Shown here: one piece after another, positions 9,370 through 16,989 of the stretch
Numbering within the stretch: the first letter of the stretch is position 1
Layout: every line of letters starts with the position of its first letter
Origin: CAG-390 sp003523225
GTDB taxonomy: Bacteria > Bacillota > Clostridia > Oscillospirales > CAG-272
NCBI GenBank assembly: GCA_902461815.1
Contig: CABPZE010000003.1
Span: forward strand, 62,001 to 126,000
Direction of reading: 5' to 3'
Length of the DNA stretch: 64,000 bases
Program-made: the position numbers and the translations under genes
Notes under the pieces: model-generated
Seen by the model: only the letters and a program-made list of their open reading frames with translations
Database searches by the model: none
What the model was told of the DNA's origin: nothing

Positions 9370-10755
9370 ATGGAACAAAAACACAAAAGACCATGCATAC
9401 GGTTCTTGCTCTTGCTTTTATCGGCAGTTATGATATTTGCGTCGTGCGGCAAAAGCGACACGCAAAACAGCGACAGCACGACCGAGGAAACCGACGCAGC
9501 TCCCGTCGAGCTGACACTCATCGGAGGAGATGACATATATAAAATAATACGCAGCGCATGGGGCAGCGACGTTGAGGTATCAGCCGCACGAAAACTCAAC
9601 AGCGCAATAAAGGATGCCTTCGGAAGCACCTGGCAGGGCGAGATCGCCGAGGACTGGGACATAGGCGTTCAGAAGGACGACATAATTGACAATGATGCCC
9701 CCGAAATACTGGTCGGACTCACCAACCGCCGCGAAAGCCACGAGGTATACGACACTCTCGGCGAGGACGAATATACGATCTGCGCCGTAGGCAAAAAGCT
9801 CGTGATAGTGGGAAGCAACGATTATTCCACCTCGCAGGCTGTGGACGTTTTCATCGAACAGTACATAGCTCCCGCCGCCTACGGTAAAAAGCTCAGCGTT
9901 CTGTCCTCGCTCAGCATTAAGGGAGAGGCGTCACTGCGCAAGGTACAGATAAACAGTGAGGCGACATACCGGATAATGAGCTGGAATCTCGGCTGTGCGG
10001 TCGGAAATTCCGCCGACGCGCTTGAGATACTGATCAAATATCTGCCTGATATCATTTCAATGCAGGAATGCAACAAGGAAATATATCTTAATGTAATAAA
10101 CAACCTGCCCGACTACTATAAGGTTGCAGTAAAATTCCACTCAAACGGCGCAACATACGTCTACACCCCGATAATTTACAACTCGGAGCTGTTTACCATT
10201 AAGGACGCCGGAGTCGAGTGGCTGCGCGGCAGGTACACGGGAACAAACACAAAATCCCTCTCGTGGGCGGTGCTTGAGGATAAGACCGGCGGTGTGTTTG
10301 CAGTCATTGACTTCCACGGGGCGGTCTGCACGAACACCTACAAGGGCTTTGAAAACTACACCTCCGCTCAGCTTGCGGAGCAGGCGGGCATCTGGAAGAC
10401 CGACAACGTAAAGCAAACGCTCGAAGTGCGCGACCGCATTTGTGCAGCATACGGAAATATTCCGCTTATCATAAACGGCGACTGCAATTTCAACGACACC
10501 TCAACACAGTACAGGCAGATGACAGACGGCGGAATGTACGACGCGGAGTTCTCCTCCCGCCTCAGGTCGGTGACCGGGTATAAGACCTCTTTCTCCTACG
10601 GAACACAGATAACGTCAGGACACAGCATCGACCACATCTTCGGCACGAACGGAATAGATTTTGTCGAACACAACATAGCCCTCGAGTCAAAGGTCACCTC
10701 CGCATCGGATCACTGCCCGGTGTACGTTGACTTCAATCTCCAAAAGCCCGAATAA
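9370..10755 (+). CDS. lipoprotein with endonuclease/exonuclease/phosphatase domain
   Basis: A 461-aa predicted lipoprotein. A signal peptide (residues 1-25) ends at a lipobox-like FASC with the lipidated Cys at 26. Residues about 45-185 form a domain seen before some glycosidases and hydrolases (TLIGGDDIYKIIRS, ILVGLTNRRES, VGKKLVIVGSND). The C-terminal EEP fold starts near 198 with RIMSWNLG, then MQECN, INGDCNFND, HSIDHIFG and the terminal SASDHCPVYVDF, giving the Asn, Glu, Asp, His and Asp-His catalytic set. EEP members cleave phosphodiesters of nucleic acids or lipids. Here it would act outside the membrane. It has its own promoter and terminator. Confidence 0.88.
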   Translation: MEQKHKRPCIRFLLLLLSAVMIFASCGKSDTQNSDSTTEETDAAPVELTLIGGDDIYKIIRSAWGSDVEVSAARKLNSAIKDAFGSTWQGEIAEDWDIGVQKDDIIDNDAPEILVGLTNRRESHEVYDTLGEDEYTICAVGKKLVIVGSNDYSTSQAVDVFIEQYIAPAAYGKKLSVLSSLSIKGEASLRKVQINSEATYRIMSWNLGCAVGNSADALEILIKYLPDIISMQECNKEIYLNVINNLPDYYKVAVKFHSNGATYVYTPIIYNSELFTIKDAGVEWLRGRYTGTNTKSLSWAVLEDKTGGVFAVIDFHGAVCTNTYKGFENYTSAQLAEQAGIWKTDNVKQTLEVRDRICAAYGNIPLIINGDCNFNDTSTQYRQMTDGGMYDAEFSSRLRSVTGYKTSFSYGTQITSGHSIDHIFGTNGIDFVEHNIALESKVTSASDHCPVYVDFNLQKPE

Positions 10756-10770
10756 AACAAATTACTTTTC

Positions 10771-10810
10771 AATACAGTGGCTGACTCCGGGTCAGCCACT
10801 GTATTTTTAT
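10771..10810 (+). terminator. rho-independent terminator after the EEP lipoprotein
   Basis: A 14-bp stem ATACAGTGGCTGAC with its complement, a 5-nt loop (tccgg), then TTTTTAT. Being symmetric, it may also stop the converging phage cassette transcript, though the T tract suits the plus strand. Confidence 0.9.
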
Positions 10811-10814
10811 ACGT

Positions 10815-11042
10815 TCAGCGCACCGTAATGTCAGTCGTGCTGTTCTTACACTCAGGCAATCCCGCCAAAGACGTAAGCAACGACAGCACACCGGCAAGCG
10901 CCGAAGCGGACGCGACGGCGATCCAGTTGACCTCAGCGAGCAGTGCCGAGGTGCCTATGGTAGCAACGGCGGTCTGCGCGACGGTCTTGAGCGCGCGGAT
11001 GCCCGCGCACTTGAGCCATGTCAGAATTTTTTCTTTTTTCAT
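10815..11042 (-). CDS. phage holin, r1t type
   Basis: A 75-aa membrane protein resembling r1t-family holins: an N-terminal KEKILTWLKCAGIRALKT segment, a hydrophobic AVATIGTSALL stretch, a second one (AVASASALAGVLSLL) and the common TSLAGLPE ending. Holins make the pore that releases the endolysin. I chose the ATG at 11042 because family members start at this residue, but AGGAG lies only 2 nt upstream. Starts at 11057 (ATG) or 11072 (GTG) are possible and would add 5-10 residues. It is 52 nt downstream of the amidase gene start region boundary and is the last gene of the cassette. Confidence 0.82.
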   Translation of the reverse strand: MKKEKILTWLKCAGIRALKTVAQTAVATIGTSALLAEVNWIAVASASALAGVLSLLTSLAGLPECKNSTTDITVR

Positions 11043-11093
11043 TTCTCCTGTCTCCATTTCATAATATCGCACGGGATCAGTACGTCCCGTATT

Positions 11094-12011
11094 TTACTCT
11101 CTGGGTATTTCCAGCACGTCGCCGGGCTTTATTGAAATTGACCTGAGCCCGTTAAGCTGCATGATCTCGGTAAACCGCCAGCCCGAACCGAGAAGCTGCC
11201 TTGAAATTTTCCACAGGCTGTCTCCGGCTTGCACGGTGTAGCTGACAGGCTCCGCCTCATCCGGCAGCTCGTCGGCGGGGATCTTTATTATCTGCCCCGG
11301 ATATATTAGGCCCGGATCGGCAAGAGAGTTGTATTCCGCCAGCTTATACCATGCAACGCCGTACTCCGCCCCGATACCGGAAAGCGTGTCTCCCTTGCGG
11401 ACGGTATAGGTTATATACACCGGGTTTTCGGGAACTTCCTTTGAGAGCCGCGCCGCCACATCACGGCGGAAGGATTCCATCGTGTAGGGCAGTCCCAGCT
11501 GCCGCCAGATGTGTTCCGGGTCACCGTGATTGGATGCAATGCCGCGTGCATATCCCTCGGCGTGACCGATTATCACGCCGTCGCCGAGCGGGTCAAGCTC
11601 AAATTTGCGGCACAGCTGGGCAAACAGCTCGACCGCCGCGGCGTATGTGCGCTTTACCACCTCGATTGCGGCAGGCTTGTCGGCGTCACTGACGGTAAAT
11701 ATGGCGGAGTGCGGCTTGTAGCGGATGCAGTCCGGCTCTCCCATTTCCACTCCGATGTGCGTAAGATTTGCCCCGCCGCCCGCGTGCCAGCCGCAAATGT
11801 CCCACGGCAGGAACTGCCACACCTCGCCGGTCAGCCCGTCAATAAAGCCGTGAACCGCAACCTCCTTAGCGGGATCGTTCCAGCCACGGGCAAACACCTC
11901 CGCGCGGGGCTGAGGCGTGCCTATCGAATGCAGCATAAGCCCCTGCACCTTCAGCTTTTTTCCGAGCTTGTAGCAGGAGTTTTCTGTAAGCATTGCTTCA
12001 ATTATCTTCAT
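11094..12011 (-). CDS. phage endolysin: N-acetylmuramoyl-L-alanine amidase with two LysM domains
   Basis: A 305-aa protein. An Amidase_2 domain spans about residues 1-190, with the zinc-ligand-type His in GLMLHSIGTP, HIGVEMGE, and HAEGYARGIASNHGDPEHIW near 165-185. Two LysM peptidoglycan-binding domains follow, at roughly 203-250 (YTVRKGDTLSGIGAEYG) and 258-304 (YTVQAGDSLWKISRQ). There is no signal peptide, which fits holin-dependent export. The start overlaps the stop of the preceding gene by 4 nt (ATGA). Confidence 0.93.
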   Translation of the reverse strand: MKIIEAMLTENSCYKLGKKLKVQGLMLHSIGTPQPRAEVFARGWNDPAKEVAVHGFIDGLTGEVWQFLPWDICGWHAGGGANLTHIGVEMGEPDCIRYKPHSAIFTVSDADKPAAIEVVKRTYAAAVELFAQLCRKFELDPLGDGVIIGHAEGYARGIASNHGDPEHIWRQLGLPYTMESFRRDVAARLSKEVPENPVYITYTVRKGDTLSGIGAEYGVAWYKLAEYNSLADPGLIYPGQIIKIPADELPDEAEPVSYTVQAGDSLWKISRQLLGSGWRFTEIMQLNGLRSISIKPGDVLEIPRE

Positions 12012-12322
12012 TTATACACCTCCCAGCTTCTGACCTCCTTGTATATCAGGTCAATGAAGCTGTTTCCACCAAGCTTTTTATAAGCATTATACGCATAAAT
12101 GAAGTTTTCCGCCTCATATTGGCAGATCTTTTTTTCTTCCCGGCGCTGGTAGTATATCCGCAGCATTTCAAACCTCAAAACGCACCGCAAACCGTCCTGC
12201 GTCGCGCTGAGTCCGAAAATACGCGCGCGTACAGGCTTGATAAGCAGCGCCGTTGCCGCCGCGACGGCGCTTACCGCCCCTGCTATCTGAGTTATAAGCT
12301 CGATAACAGTCCCTGCTGCCAT
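12008..12322 (-). CDS. small phage membrane protein of the lysis cassette
   Basis: A 104-aa protein with one hydrophobic N-terminal segment (residues about 2-27, rich in Ala/Val/Leu), followed by a charged helical tail (IYYQRREEKKICQYEAENF). I do not recognise a named family. Position between a fibre gene and the endolysin, and the topology, suggest an accessory holin or antiholin-like role, which is inference. Start and the preceding stop share one nucleotide (TAATG); its stop overlaps the amidase start. Confidence 0.75.
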   Translation of the reverse strand: MAAGTVIELITQIAGAVSAVAAATALLIKPVRARIFGLSATQDGLRCVLRFEMLRIYYQRREEKKICQYEAENFIYAYNAYKKLGGNSFIDLIYKEVRSWEVYK

Positions 12323-12750
12323 TATGACCCTCCCTCAAGCGCCGCAACACGCTCCTCAAGCGCGTTTATATTGCCTGCGGCAGCCATTATCAGATCGTAA
12401 AGAAAATTATAATTCTCCGTTATCCTCGCATCCAGCGCTTCGACCTCGGCGCTCAGATCAGCCCCGTCCACGCCGGGGTCTCCCTGCTCGCCCTTGCTGC
12501 CGTTGCGCACGTTGATGCTGTATGTACTTCCGTCCGTCATGGTAAAGGTTATCACGTTCACCCCGCCGTCAGCGTCAGAGGAAGCTGTCTGGGACACACT
12601 ATTTATCCCCACTCCAGCAGGACCCGTCTGACCGGTGTCGCCCTTGTCGCCCTTTTCTCCTCTGTCTCCCCTTGCGCCTTTTATTGCCGGAACTCCTGCA
12701 TATTTTCCCTGAGTCTCGTCCCATACATTAAGAATATATTTTTCTGCCAT
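12322..12750 (-). CDS. phage collagen-like fibre protein
   Basis: A 142-aa protein. A beta-rich N-terminus (residues 1-22) leads into Gly-X-Y triplets around 24-47 (GARGDRGEKGDKGDTG), a non-collagenous insert (ITFTMTDGSTYSINV), a second short Gly-X-Y run (GSKGEQGDPGVDG) and a C-terminal coiled-coil-like end (NALEERVAALEGG). Such trimeric stalks are common in Firmicutes phage tail fibres. Confidence 0.85.
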   Translation of the reverse strand: MAEKYILNVWDETQGKYAGVPAIKGARGDRGEKGDKGDTGQTGPAGVGINSVSQTASSDADGGVNVITFTMTDGSTYSINVRNGSKGEQGDPGVDGADLSAEVEALDARITENYNFLYDLIMAAAGNINALEERVAALEGGS

Positions 12751-12766
12751 TTGTTATCGCTCCATA

Positions 12767-13285
12767 TTATATTATTTTTTCAGCGTACAGCCCGACAAGC
12801 TCCGACAGCGCATGATAAACCGGATTGCCCGTGTCGCGGCTGCAAAGATAGGTCACGCCGTCCTGCACGTAGTACTTACCGGATTCCAGCGCCATATTGC
12901 CCTCATACGGAATCGGGTCATACTTTGAGCCGTCGTGCGTCTCGTCGATGCGTTCAAACAGACTTGCAGATGCGTCCGGCGTCCAGTCGTCCTGAGACGT
13001 GTGCGCCTGAATTACACGGTACAGCTTGCCGCCGTACAGCAATTTGTACCCGACCGGGTACGACTGCCCGCTTTGCCATTCGGGATAAAATTCCAGCATT
13101 CTGTACGCAGTCGCGTCGTCCACCTCAAGAGTATTGATCTGCTGTGAGATGATCATCCGCGATACCTCAGCCTCGGTCAGCGGGCGTTTTTTCTCTGCGG
13201 CTTCTGCGCGCGCGAAGGAATCCTGAATTTCAGCTATTTCGTCGGCGGACATTTCAACAATCTGACCGTTTATACATTTTTTCAT
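12767..13285 (-). CDS. phage tail-fibre accessory protein with CBM5/12-like module
   Basis: A 172-aa protein. The N-terminal half resembles XkdW-like tail proteins (CINGQIVEMSADEIAEIQ, then a helical part). Around residues 68-110 lies a chitin-binding-like module (WQSGQSYPVGYKLLYGG, then QAHTSQDDWTPDASASLF), typical of phage proteins that bind glycans. The start overlaps the stop of the large fibre gene by 4 nt (ATGA). It probably attaches to the fibre and contributes to cell-wall recognition. Confidence 0.83.
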   Translation of the reverse strand: MKKCINGQIVEMSADEIAEIQDSFARAEAAEKKRPLTEAEVSRMIISQQINTLEVDDATAYRMLEFYPEWQSGQSYPVGYKLLYGGKLYRVIQAHTSQDDWTPDASASLFERIDETHDGSKYDPIPYEGNMALESGKYYVQDGVTYLCSRDTGNPVYHALSELVGLYAEKII

Positions 13286-14973
13286 GCTTTCACCCCATAT
13301 ACTTTAAAATTCGTACTACCCCAACCATAATTAGCATTGAACAGTTTCCATGTAAATGATGTGATCGATTCGAAGTATCCCGCATCATGAAAAACATCAA
13401 TATGGTGTAGTGTTGATGAATTAGCTCCGTCCTTCCAGCAGCTTACAATGTAATAATCTCCGAATGCTTCAATTGTCCACAAAAACAATCCACTCTCCCA
13501 ATAACCAGCAGGACTTTGCCACGCTGGATTTCTATCATTCACTTTATAATGCGCATATCCGGGGTTTGACTGTTCCTCTCCTGCTTCGTTTGTCGTTTTT
13601 GGAAGTGTCATGAATATTCTCATTTTCTTCAAAGAAAATGGGTTTCCATTAGAATCTTGATTGATAGTTACGGAAGATATCCATTCATTTGTTGATATTT
13701 CGTTTATAAATTCCCAATCTTCCCCGCTCGCCGCATCCGCCGCTTCCCACTCGGTCGGTATGCCGTTTTCATCGACAGCTTTGATTTTGATAATTTGCCC
13801 GACCTCTGCGCCCGTGACTCCGAGGGAAGTATCTGTGCCACCGCTCGGAATATCATCAGGCGTTGCTAATTCCGTAAGGCTTACGCTCCAGCTCCCGTTA
13901 AAGTCTTGTGCCGTCATAGCCATTGCTCTGCCGTCGAGGACTCCTGACCCGCTGAAAATGAACACCGCGTCGGAATTGTTTACATAAAGCGGCAAAATGC
14001 TCGGCGCAATAACGCCGGGATAATTTACGATCTTTGTATTTATCTGCGCGCCGGCTGCGTATGCCTCAACGATCTCGGCGTGGGTCTTGTCCGCCGTCAG
14101 CGTGCCGTCGTCGCCATAGGTCACGGTAACGACAAAAGGCTTGCTGTCCCCGTCGCCGTCAGCCGCTTCCCACTCCCCGGCTGCCGATACCCTCAAAACC
14201 TTGCCCGCGTCGGCGGAAGATACTCCCGGCAACTCGTAAATACCTTCAAACTCCCCATCCGGGCAAAGCCACACCGGGTGACTTTCATCGGTCGGCTCGT
14301 CCCCGCTTATGACGGTCCCCGCCTCGCCGCGCGCTCTGCCGCAGTCATGCTCTCCCCCGTCGCTGCGCGTGAGTATCAGATCGCCTGCGGAATTTATCTG
14401 TGCGTTGGTGATGATCGCTCCCTCGGCGGCGTTTGCCGCAGTGTTGGCTCTTGCCGCGGCATATGCCGCCTCCTCTTTTTCCACGGATACGCTGTCCGCC
14501 GCCTCGTTTGCCCTCAGCGCCGCCGACCTTGCAGCCTCTGTTGCCTCCGAAATACCCTCTACTGCGCTTTGCGCCGCCTCAAGCGCCTCACTAAGTCGCG
14601 CAAGCTCATCGGACGCGGTTTCTGACGCTTCAATATTGCCGTCAGCCTTTGAACGTATCGACGGAAGGACGGTAAGAGTCAGCGGCGCGGTCGTGACGGT
14701 CGCACCGTCGCCGTCCGACGCCGTTATACCTATGTCAAATACCCGCGGCTTGTCAATGCGCGGCAGGGCGCACTCTGTCGCGCCGGAAGAAAGCGGAATA
14801 GAGTAAAAGACCTTTTTGTCTGACAGCAGTACCGTCTTGTCGGGGAAATCCCCCCAGTCGGACGAAAAGGTGAAGCGCAGCCTGTAATCGCTGTTGCAGG
14901 AGACAACAGCCCGTGTGCCGGCGCAGGGCAGCAGTATCTTCCCGCTCACCTCAAAATCAATGTATTTTGCCAT
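13282..14973 (-). CDS. phage tail-fibre/baseplate protein
   Basis: A 563-aa structural protein. Residues about 1-105 form a beta-rich head (DFEVSGKILLPCAG, SDWGDFPDKTVLL) like upper baseplate or fibre attachment domains. Residues about 115-190 are an Ala/Glu-rich coiled coil (LARLSEALEAAQSAVEG). After a further repeat-rich middle part, the last 140 residues or so form a separate domain rich in aromatics and Asn. That last module is clearly more AT-rich than the rest of the gene, suggesting a swapped receptor-binding tip. The start has GGAGG 5 nt upstream. Confidence 0.85.
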   Translation of the reverse strand: MAKYIDFEVSGKILLPCAGTRAVVSCNSDYRLRFTFSSDWGDFPDKTVLLSDKKVFYSIPLSSGATECALPRIDKPRVFDIGITASDGDGATVTTAPLTLTVLPSIRSKADGNIEASETASDELARLSEALEAAQSAVEGISEATEAARSAALRANEAADSVSVEKEEAAYAAARANTAANAAEGAIITNAQINSAGDLILTRSDGGEHDCGRARGEAGTVISGDEPTDESHPVWLCPDGEFEGIYELPGVSSADAGKVLRVSAAGEWEAADGDGDSKPFVVTVTYGDDGTLTADKTHAEIVEAYAAGAQINTKIVNYPGVIAPSILPLYVNNSDAVFIFSGSGVLDGRAMAMTAQDFNGSWSVSLTELATPDDIPSGGTDTSLGVTGAEVGQIIKIKAVDENGIPTEWEAADAASGEDWEFINEISTNEWISSVTINQDSNGNPFSLKKMRIFMTLPKTTNEAGEEQSNPGYAHYKVNDRNPAWQSPAGYWESGLFLWTIEAFGDYYIVSCWKDGANSSTLHHIDVFHDAGYFESITSFTWKLFNANYGWGSTNFKVYGVKA

Positions 14974-15097
14974 TTTGCCTCCGTTTTGAATATCATTTTT
15001 CGGCTCCGGGATGATTATAGCCTTTCCGTGACATCGCGCGTGTCTCAGCCCGTCTCACCCGATATCATCACCCGTGCATCAAAACCGCAGCAATACA

Positions 15098-15124
15098 TAA
15101 AAGATCCGGGACTTTTCCCGGATC
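15098..15124 (-). terminator. terminator-like hairpin upstream of the phage cassette
   Basis: Stem GATCCGGGA with its complement and a 4-nt loop; on the minus strand it is followed by TTTTATG. It would insulate the phage genes from upstream transcription. Confidence 0.6.
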
Positions 15125-15132
15125 TCAGGATG

Positions 15133-15331
15133 TACAGCATTGATCTGCTCTCCTCATCCTTTTTTAACACTGGAGAAGGCTGATTGATCTCTATCTGCAT
15201 CGCACATAAGTGAAAACTGCCTTGATACTCAGTTCAGAAAACCGCACTTGTAAATTTGCAGATACAAAGAAAGCCTTCTCCAGCGTGAGAAGAGGATGAG
15301 GAGAACAAAGTCATGCCGCACAATAGTCTGC
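15133..15331. repeat. palindromic repeat, copy A
   Basis: It begins TACAGCATTGATCTGCTCTCCTC and carries two arms in inverted orientation (CTCCTCATCC...CTGGAGAAGGCTGAT and GCCTTCTCCAG...GATGAGGAGAAC) about 90 nt apart. Copy B at 15511-15730 has the same order. No coding potential is seen. This stretch has no gene from 14974 to 16182. Confidence 0.75.
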
Positions 15332-15420
15332 TCGCGCAAACAATCAACGTAAAAAAGAGCAATGAGATAAGAAAGTAGGGGTTGCCATTGGCAGTCCGCG
15401 GACGAGCGATGCTCGCCCCT
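15273..15420 (+). repeat. 148-bp direct repeat, island 1 copy
   Basis: It matches 61792-61939 in the same orientation and length; by eye about 85% identical, with the last 60 nt nearly identical (AAGTAGGGG, TGCCATTGGCAGTCCGCGG, ACGAGCGATGCTCGCCCCT). It overlaps the right arm of palindromic copy A. Confidence 0.8.
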
Positions 15421-15489
15421 ACCTGAATCCATTCTTCATATTACACAGGTGAAAATATCATTAATCCGCAGTTTAGAAAACCGCACTGA

Positions 15490-15510
15490 ATAATAATAAT
15501 AATAATAATA
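15490..15510. repeat. AAT trinucleotide microsatellite
   Basis: Seven uninterrupted copies of a TAA/AAT triplet, directly abutting the left edge of palindromic copy B. Confidence 0.85.
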
Positions 15511-15730
15511 TACAGCATTGATCTGCTCTCCTCATCCTCTTTCCACTCTGGGGAAGGCTGATTAACTCCATTCTTCATCCCATACAATAGAAAATTTCAT
15601 TAAACCGCAGTTCAGAAAACTGCACTTGTTAATTTGCAGATACAAAGAAAGCCTTCTCCAGCGGAGAAGGTGGCGGCGAAGCCAACGGATGAGGAGAACA
15701 CCTTAATGTCGCACAACAGTCTGTTCGGGT
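15511..15730. repeat. palindromic repeat, copy B
   Basis: It repeats copy A (TACAGCATTGATCTGCTCTC, CTGGGGAAGGCTGATTAAC, ACAAAGAAAGCCTTCTCCAG) and adds a double-hairpin insert (GGAGAAGGTGGCGGCG, AAGCCAACGGATGAGG) that is absent from copy A. That insert has the same layout as the repeat at 43622-43680. Confidence 0.75.
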
Positions 15731-15794
15731 AAATAATCAGCATAATAAAAGACCGCGTTTTACCGTGTGTTTGACGGTTGTATCACAAACATAC

Positions 15795-15920
15795 GCACAA
15801 ACCATACCCATTTCCGTAGGTCTGGTTCTTGCTCCCGCCGAAACAAACGGCACGGTAAAATAAAACTGCGGGAGACAAGCCCCCACCCTATGTCGTTAAG
15901 AAACATAAGACAATACAAAT
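15795..15920 (+). repeat. 126-bp diverged repeat, island 1 copy
   Basis: It shares blocks with 62011-62136 (GCACAAAC, ATACCCATTT, GCTCCCGCCG, CGGGAG, CCCCC, CAATAC), equal in length and same orientation but more diverged than the other families. CTCCCGCCG and CGGGAG can pair. Confidence 0.65.
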
Positions 15921-15968
15921 ATATCCGCTAAAACCCGTTGCGTCGGCAATATGATAAAAACCTGCGCT

Positions 15969-16171
15969 GGGGCTGTAAAAAAACTCGATGTTTTTTACAG
16001 CCCCCGTAAAATGTCGGTCGGGAATCCGGCATTTTACGGCGATCTTGGTCGGTTTTGCCCTTGATCTTGTCTGAATTCGGGTGAATACTGTGGCAAAATG
16101 ACGGCTTTCTGCCGTCAAGACCAATGTCGTTTGGGGTGTTAAAAAATTCAGAAGGAATTTTTTAACACCCC
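15969..16171 (-). repeat. 203-bp multi-hairpin element, copy 1
   Basis: It is inverted relative to 61465-61667 and differs by 3 of 203 positions. Four hairpins are seen in order on the minus strand: a 17-bp stem starting GGGGTGTTAAAAAATTC, GACGGC-loop-GCCGTC, CGTAAAATG-loop-CATTTTACG, and GGGGCTGTAAAAAA-type arms at the far end. No open reading frame of note. It ends 11 nt from the stop of the gene at 16183. Confidence 0.92.
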
Positions 16172-16182
16172 TAGCGTGTCGG

Positions 16183-16611
16183 TCAGTCGGCTCCGCCTTT
16201 ACCGGCGCGCCTCGGCATAAGCGCAATGATAACCAGAATGATCGCTATCACCACGATCACGGCAATGACCGCGCCGATTATCGAGTCACCGGTGCTTGCC
16301 GCCGTGCCGTCCCCTGCGGCAGTGCCTGCGGGCGCATTGCTTGTGGCAGGTGCGCCGGTGCTGACGGGAGCCTGGGAGGTCCCCGCCGCCGAGGTTGCCG
16401 GAGCGGCGCTTGAGTCTGCCCCCGCAGTACCCGAGCCTGCCGGAGTGCTTACCTCCGCGCTTCCGTCATTGCCCGGAAGCATTCCGTCGCCCGAACGCCC
16501 GCCGATAGCGGCGCAGGTGATGGACAGTATCCCCAGCGCCAGCGAAAGCAGCAGCGCCACCGACGCAAAAAGTGCTGTGTATCTTGCTTTTGACGAATAA
16601 AACAGATCCAT
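16183..16611 (-). CDS. hypothetical two-TM membrane protein with Ala/Ser/Thr/Gly-rich loop
   Basis: A 142-aa protein I do not recognise. Hydrophobic segments lie at about residues 11-35 (ALFASVALLLSLALGIL) and 112-133 (IGAVIAVIVVIAIILVIIAL). Between them is a low-complexity region of about 70 residues made of Ala, Ser, Thr, Pro and Gly, likely extracellular and possibly glycosylated or wall-spanning. It ends with a short basic tail. It is transcribed toward the 203-bp element, whose terminal 17-bp hairpin could act as a 3' end. A TATAAT is present 16 nt or so upstream of the start region, with a poor -35. Confidence 0.7.
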   Translation of the reverse strand: MDLFYSSKARYTALFASVALLLSLALGILSITCAAIGGRSGDGMLPGNDGSAEVSTPAGSGTAGADSSAAPATSAAGTSQAPVSTGAPATSNAPAGTAAGDGTAASTGDSIIGAVIAVIVVIAIILVIIALMPRRAGKGGAD

Positions 16612-16894
16612 TTTTCAACCGTACCTTTCATTATATGCGGTATTTTGCCGCGCTGTTCGCTGTACGGCAAATATCCGCAAGCCTCCCCGCAACGCTGCAC
16701 GCTTGCCGCCCACAATGGCGGCAAAAGGTGCGGACGGTTCGGTTCTTGCTCTTATTTTACCCGCAAACGGTGAAAATAACCGGGCGGAACAAAAAATCGC
16801 CGCAACTTGTCCCGCATTTTTCAGGCAAAAGCATCTTGCGATTGCGTATCCTATGTTAACAAATAGTAACAATTTTTCCACCGCCCCGATGCTA

Positions 16895-16923
16895 TTGACT
16901 TTGCCACCGGTTGCGGCTATAAT
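16895..16923 (+). promoter_or_regulatory. sigma-A promoter for the lipid kinase
   Basis: TTGACT at 16895-16900, a 17-nt spacer and TATAAT at 16918-16923. An imperfect dyad GTTAACAAATAGTAAC lies some 25 nt upstream and could be an operator. The rest of 16612-16894 shows only a short GCCGCC hairpin. Confidence 0.85.
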
Positions 16924-16989
16924 TAATATGTATAATTTTGCGCATCCCGGAGTGACCGGGAGCGCCAAAACATCTGGAGGGGAATCCAT

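Larger units (their letters stand above)
10815..14973 (-). mobile_element. prophage remnant: tail-fibre and lysis cassette
   Basis: Six minus-strand genes in phage order: fibre, CBM-like fibre accessory, collagen-like fibre, small membrane protein, endolysin, holin. They are packed with 4-nt or 1-nt overlaps. No terminase, portal, capsid, tail tube, integrase or repressor is present, and the expected upstream tail genes are replaced by a repeat island. Either the rest of the phage was deleted or this block was retained for another use. Confidence 0.8.

Noticed and set aside
15133..16171. CRISPR array in the repeat island
   Set aside because: The repeats are few, long, palindromic and of several kinds, without regular spacers or cas genes.
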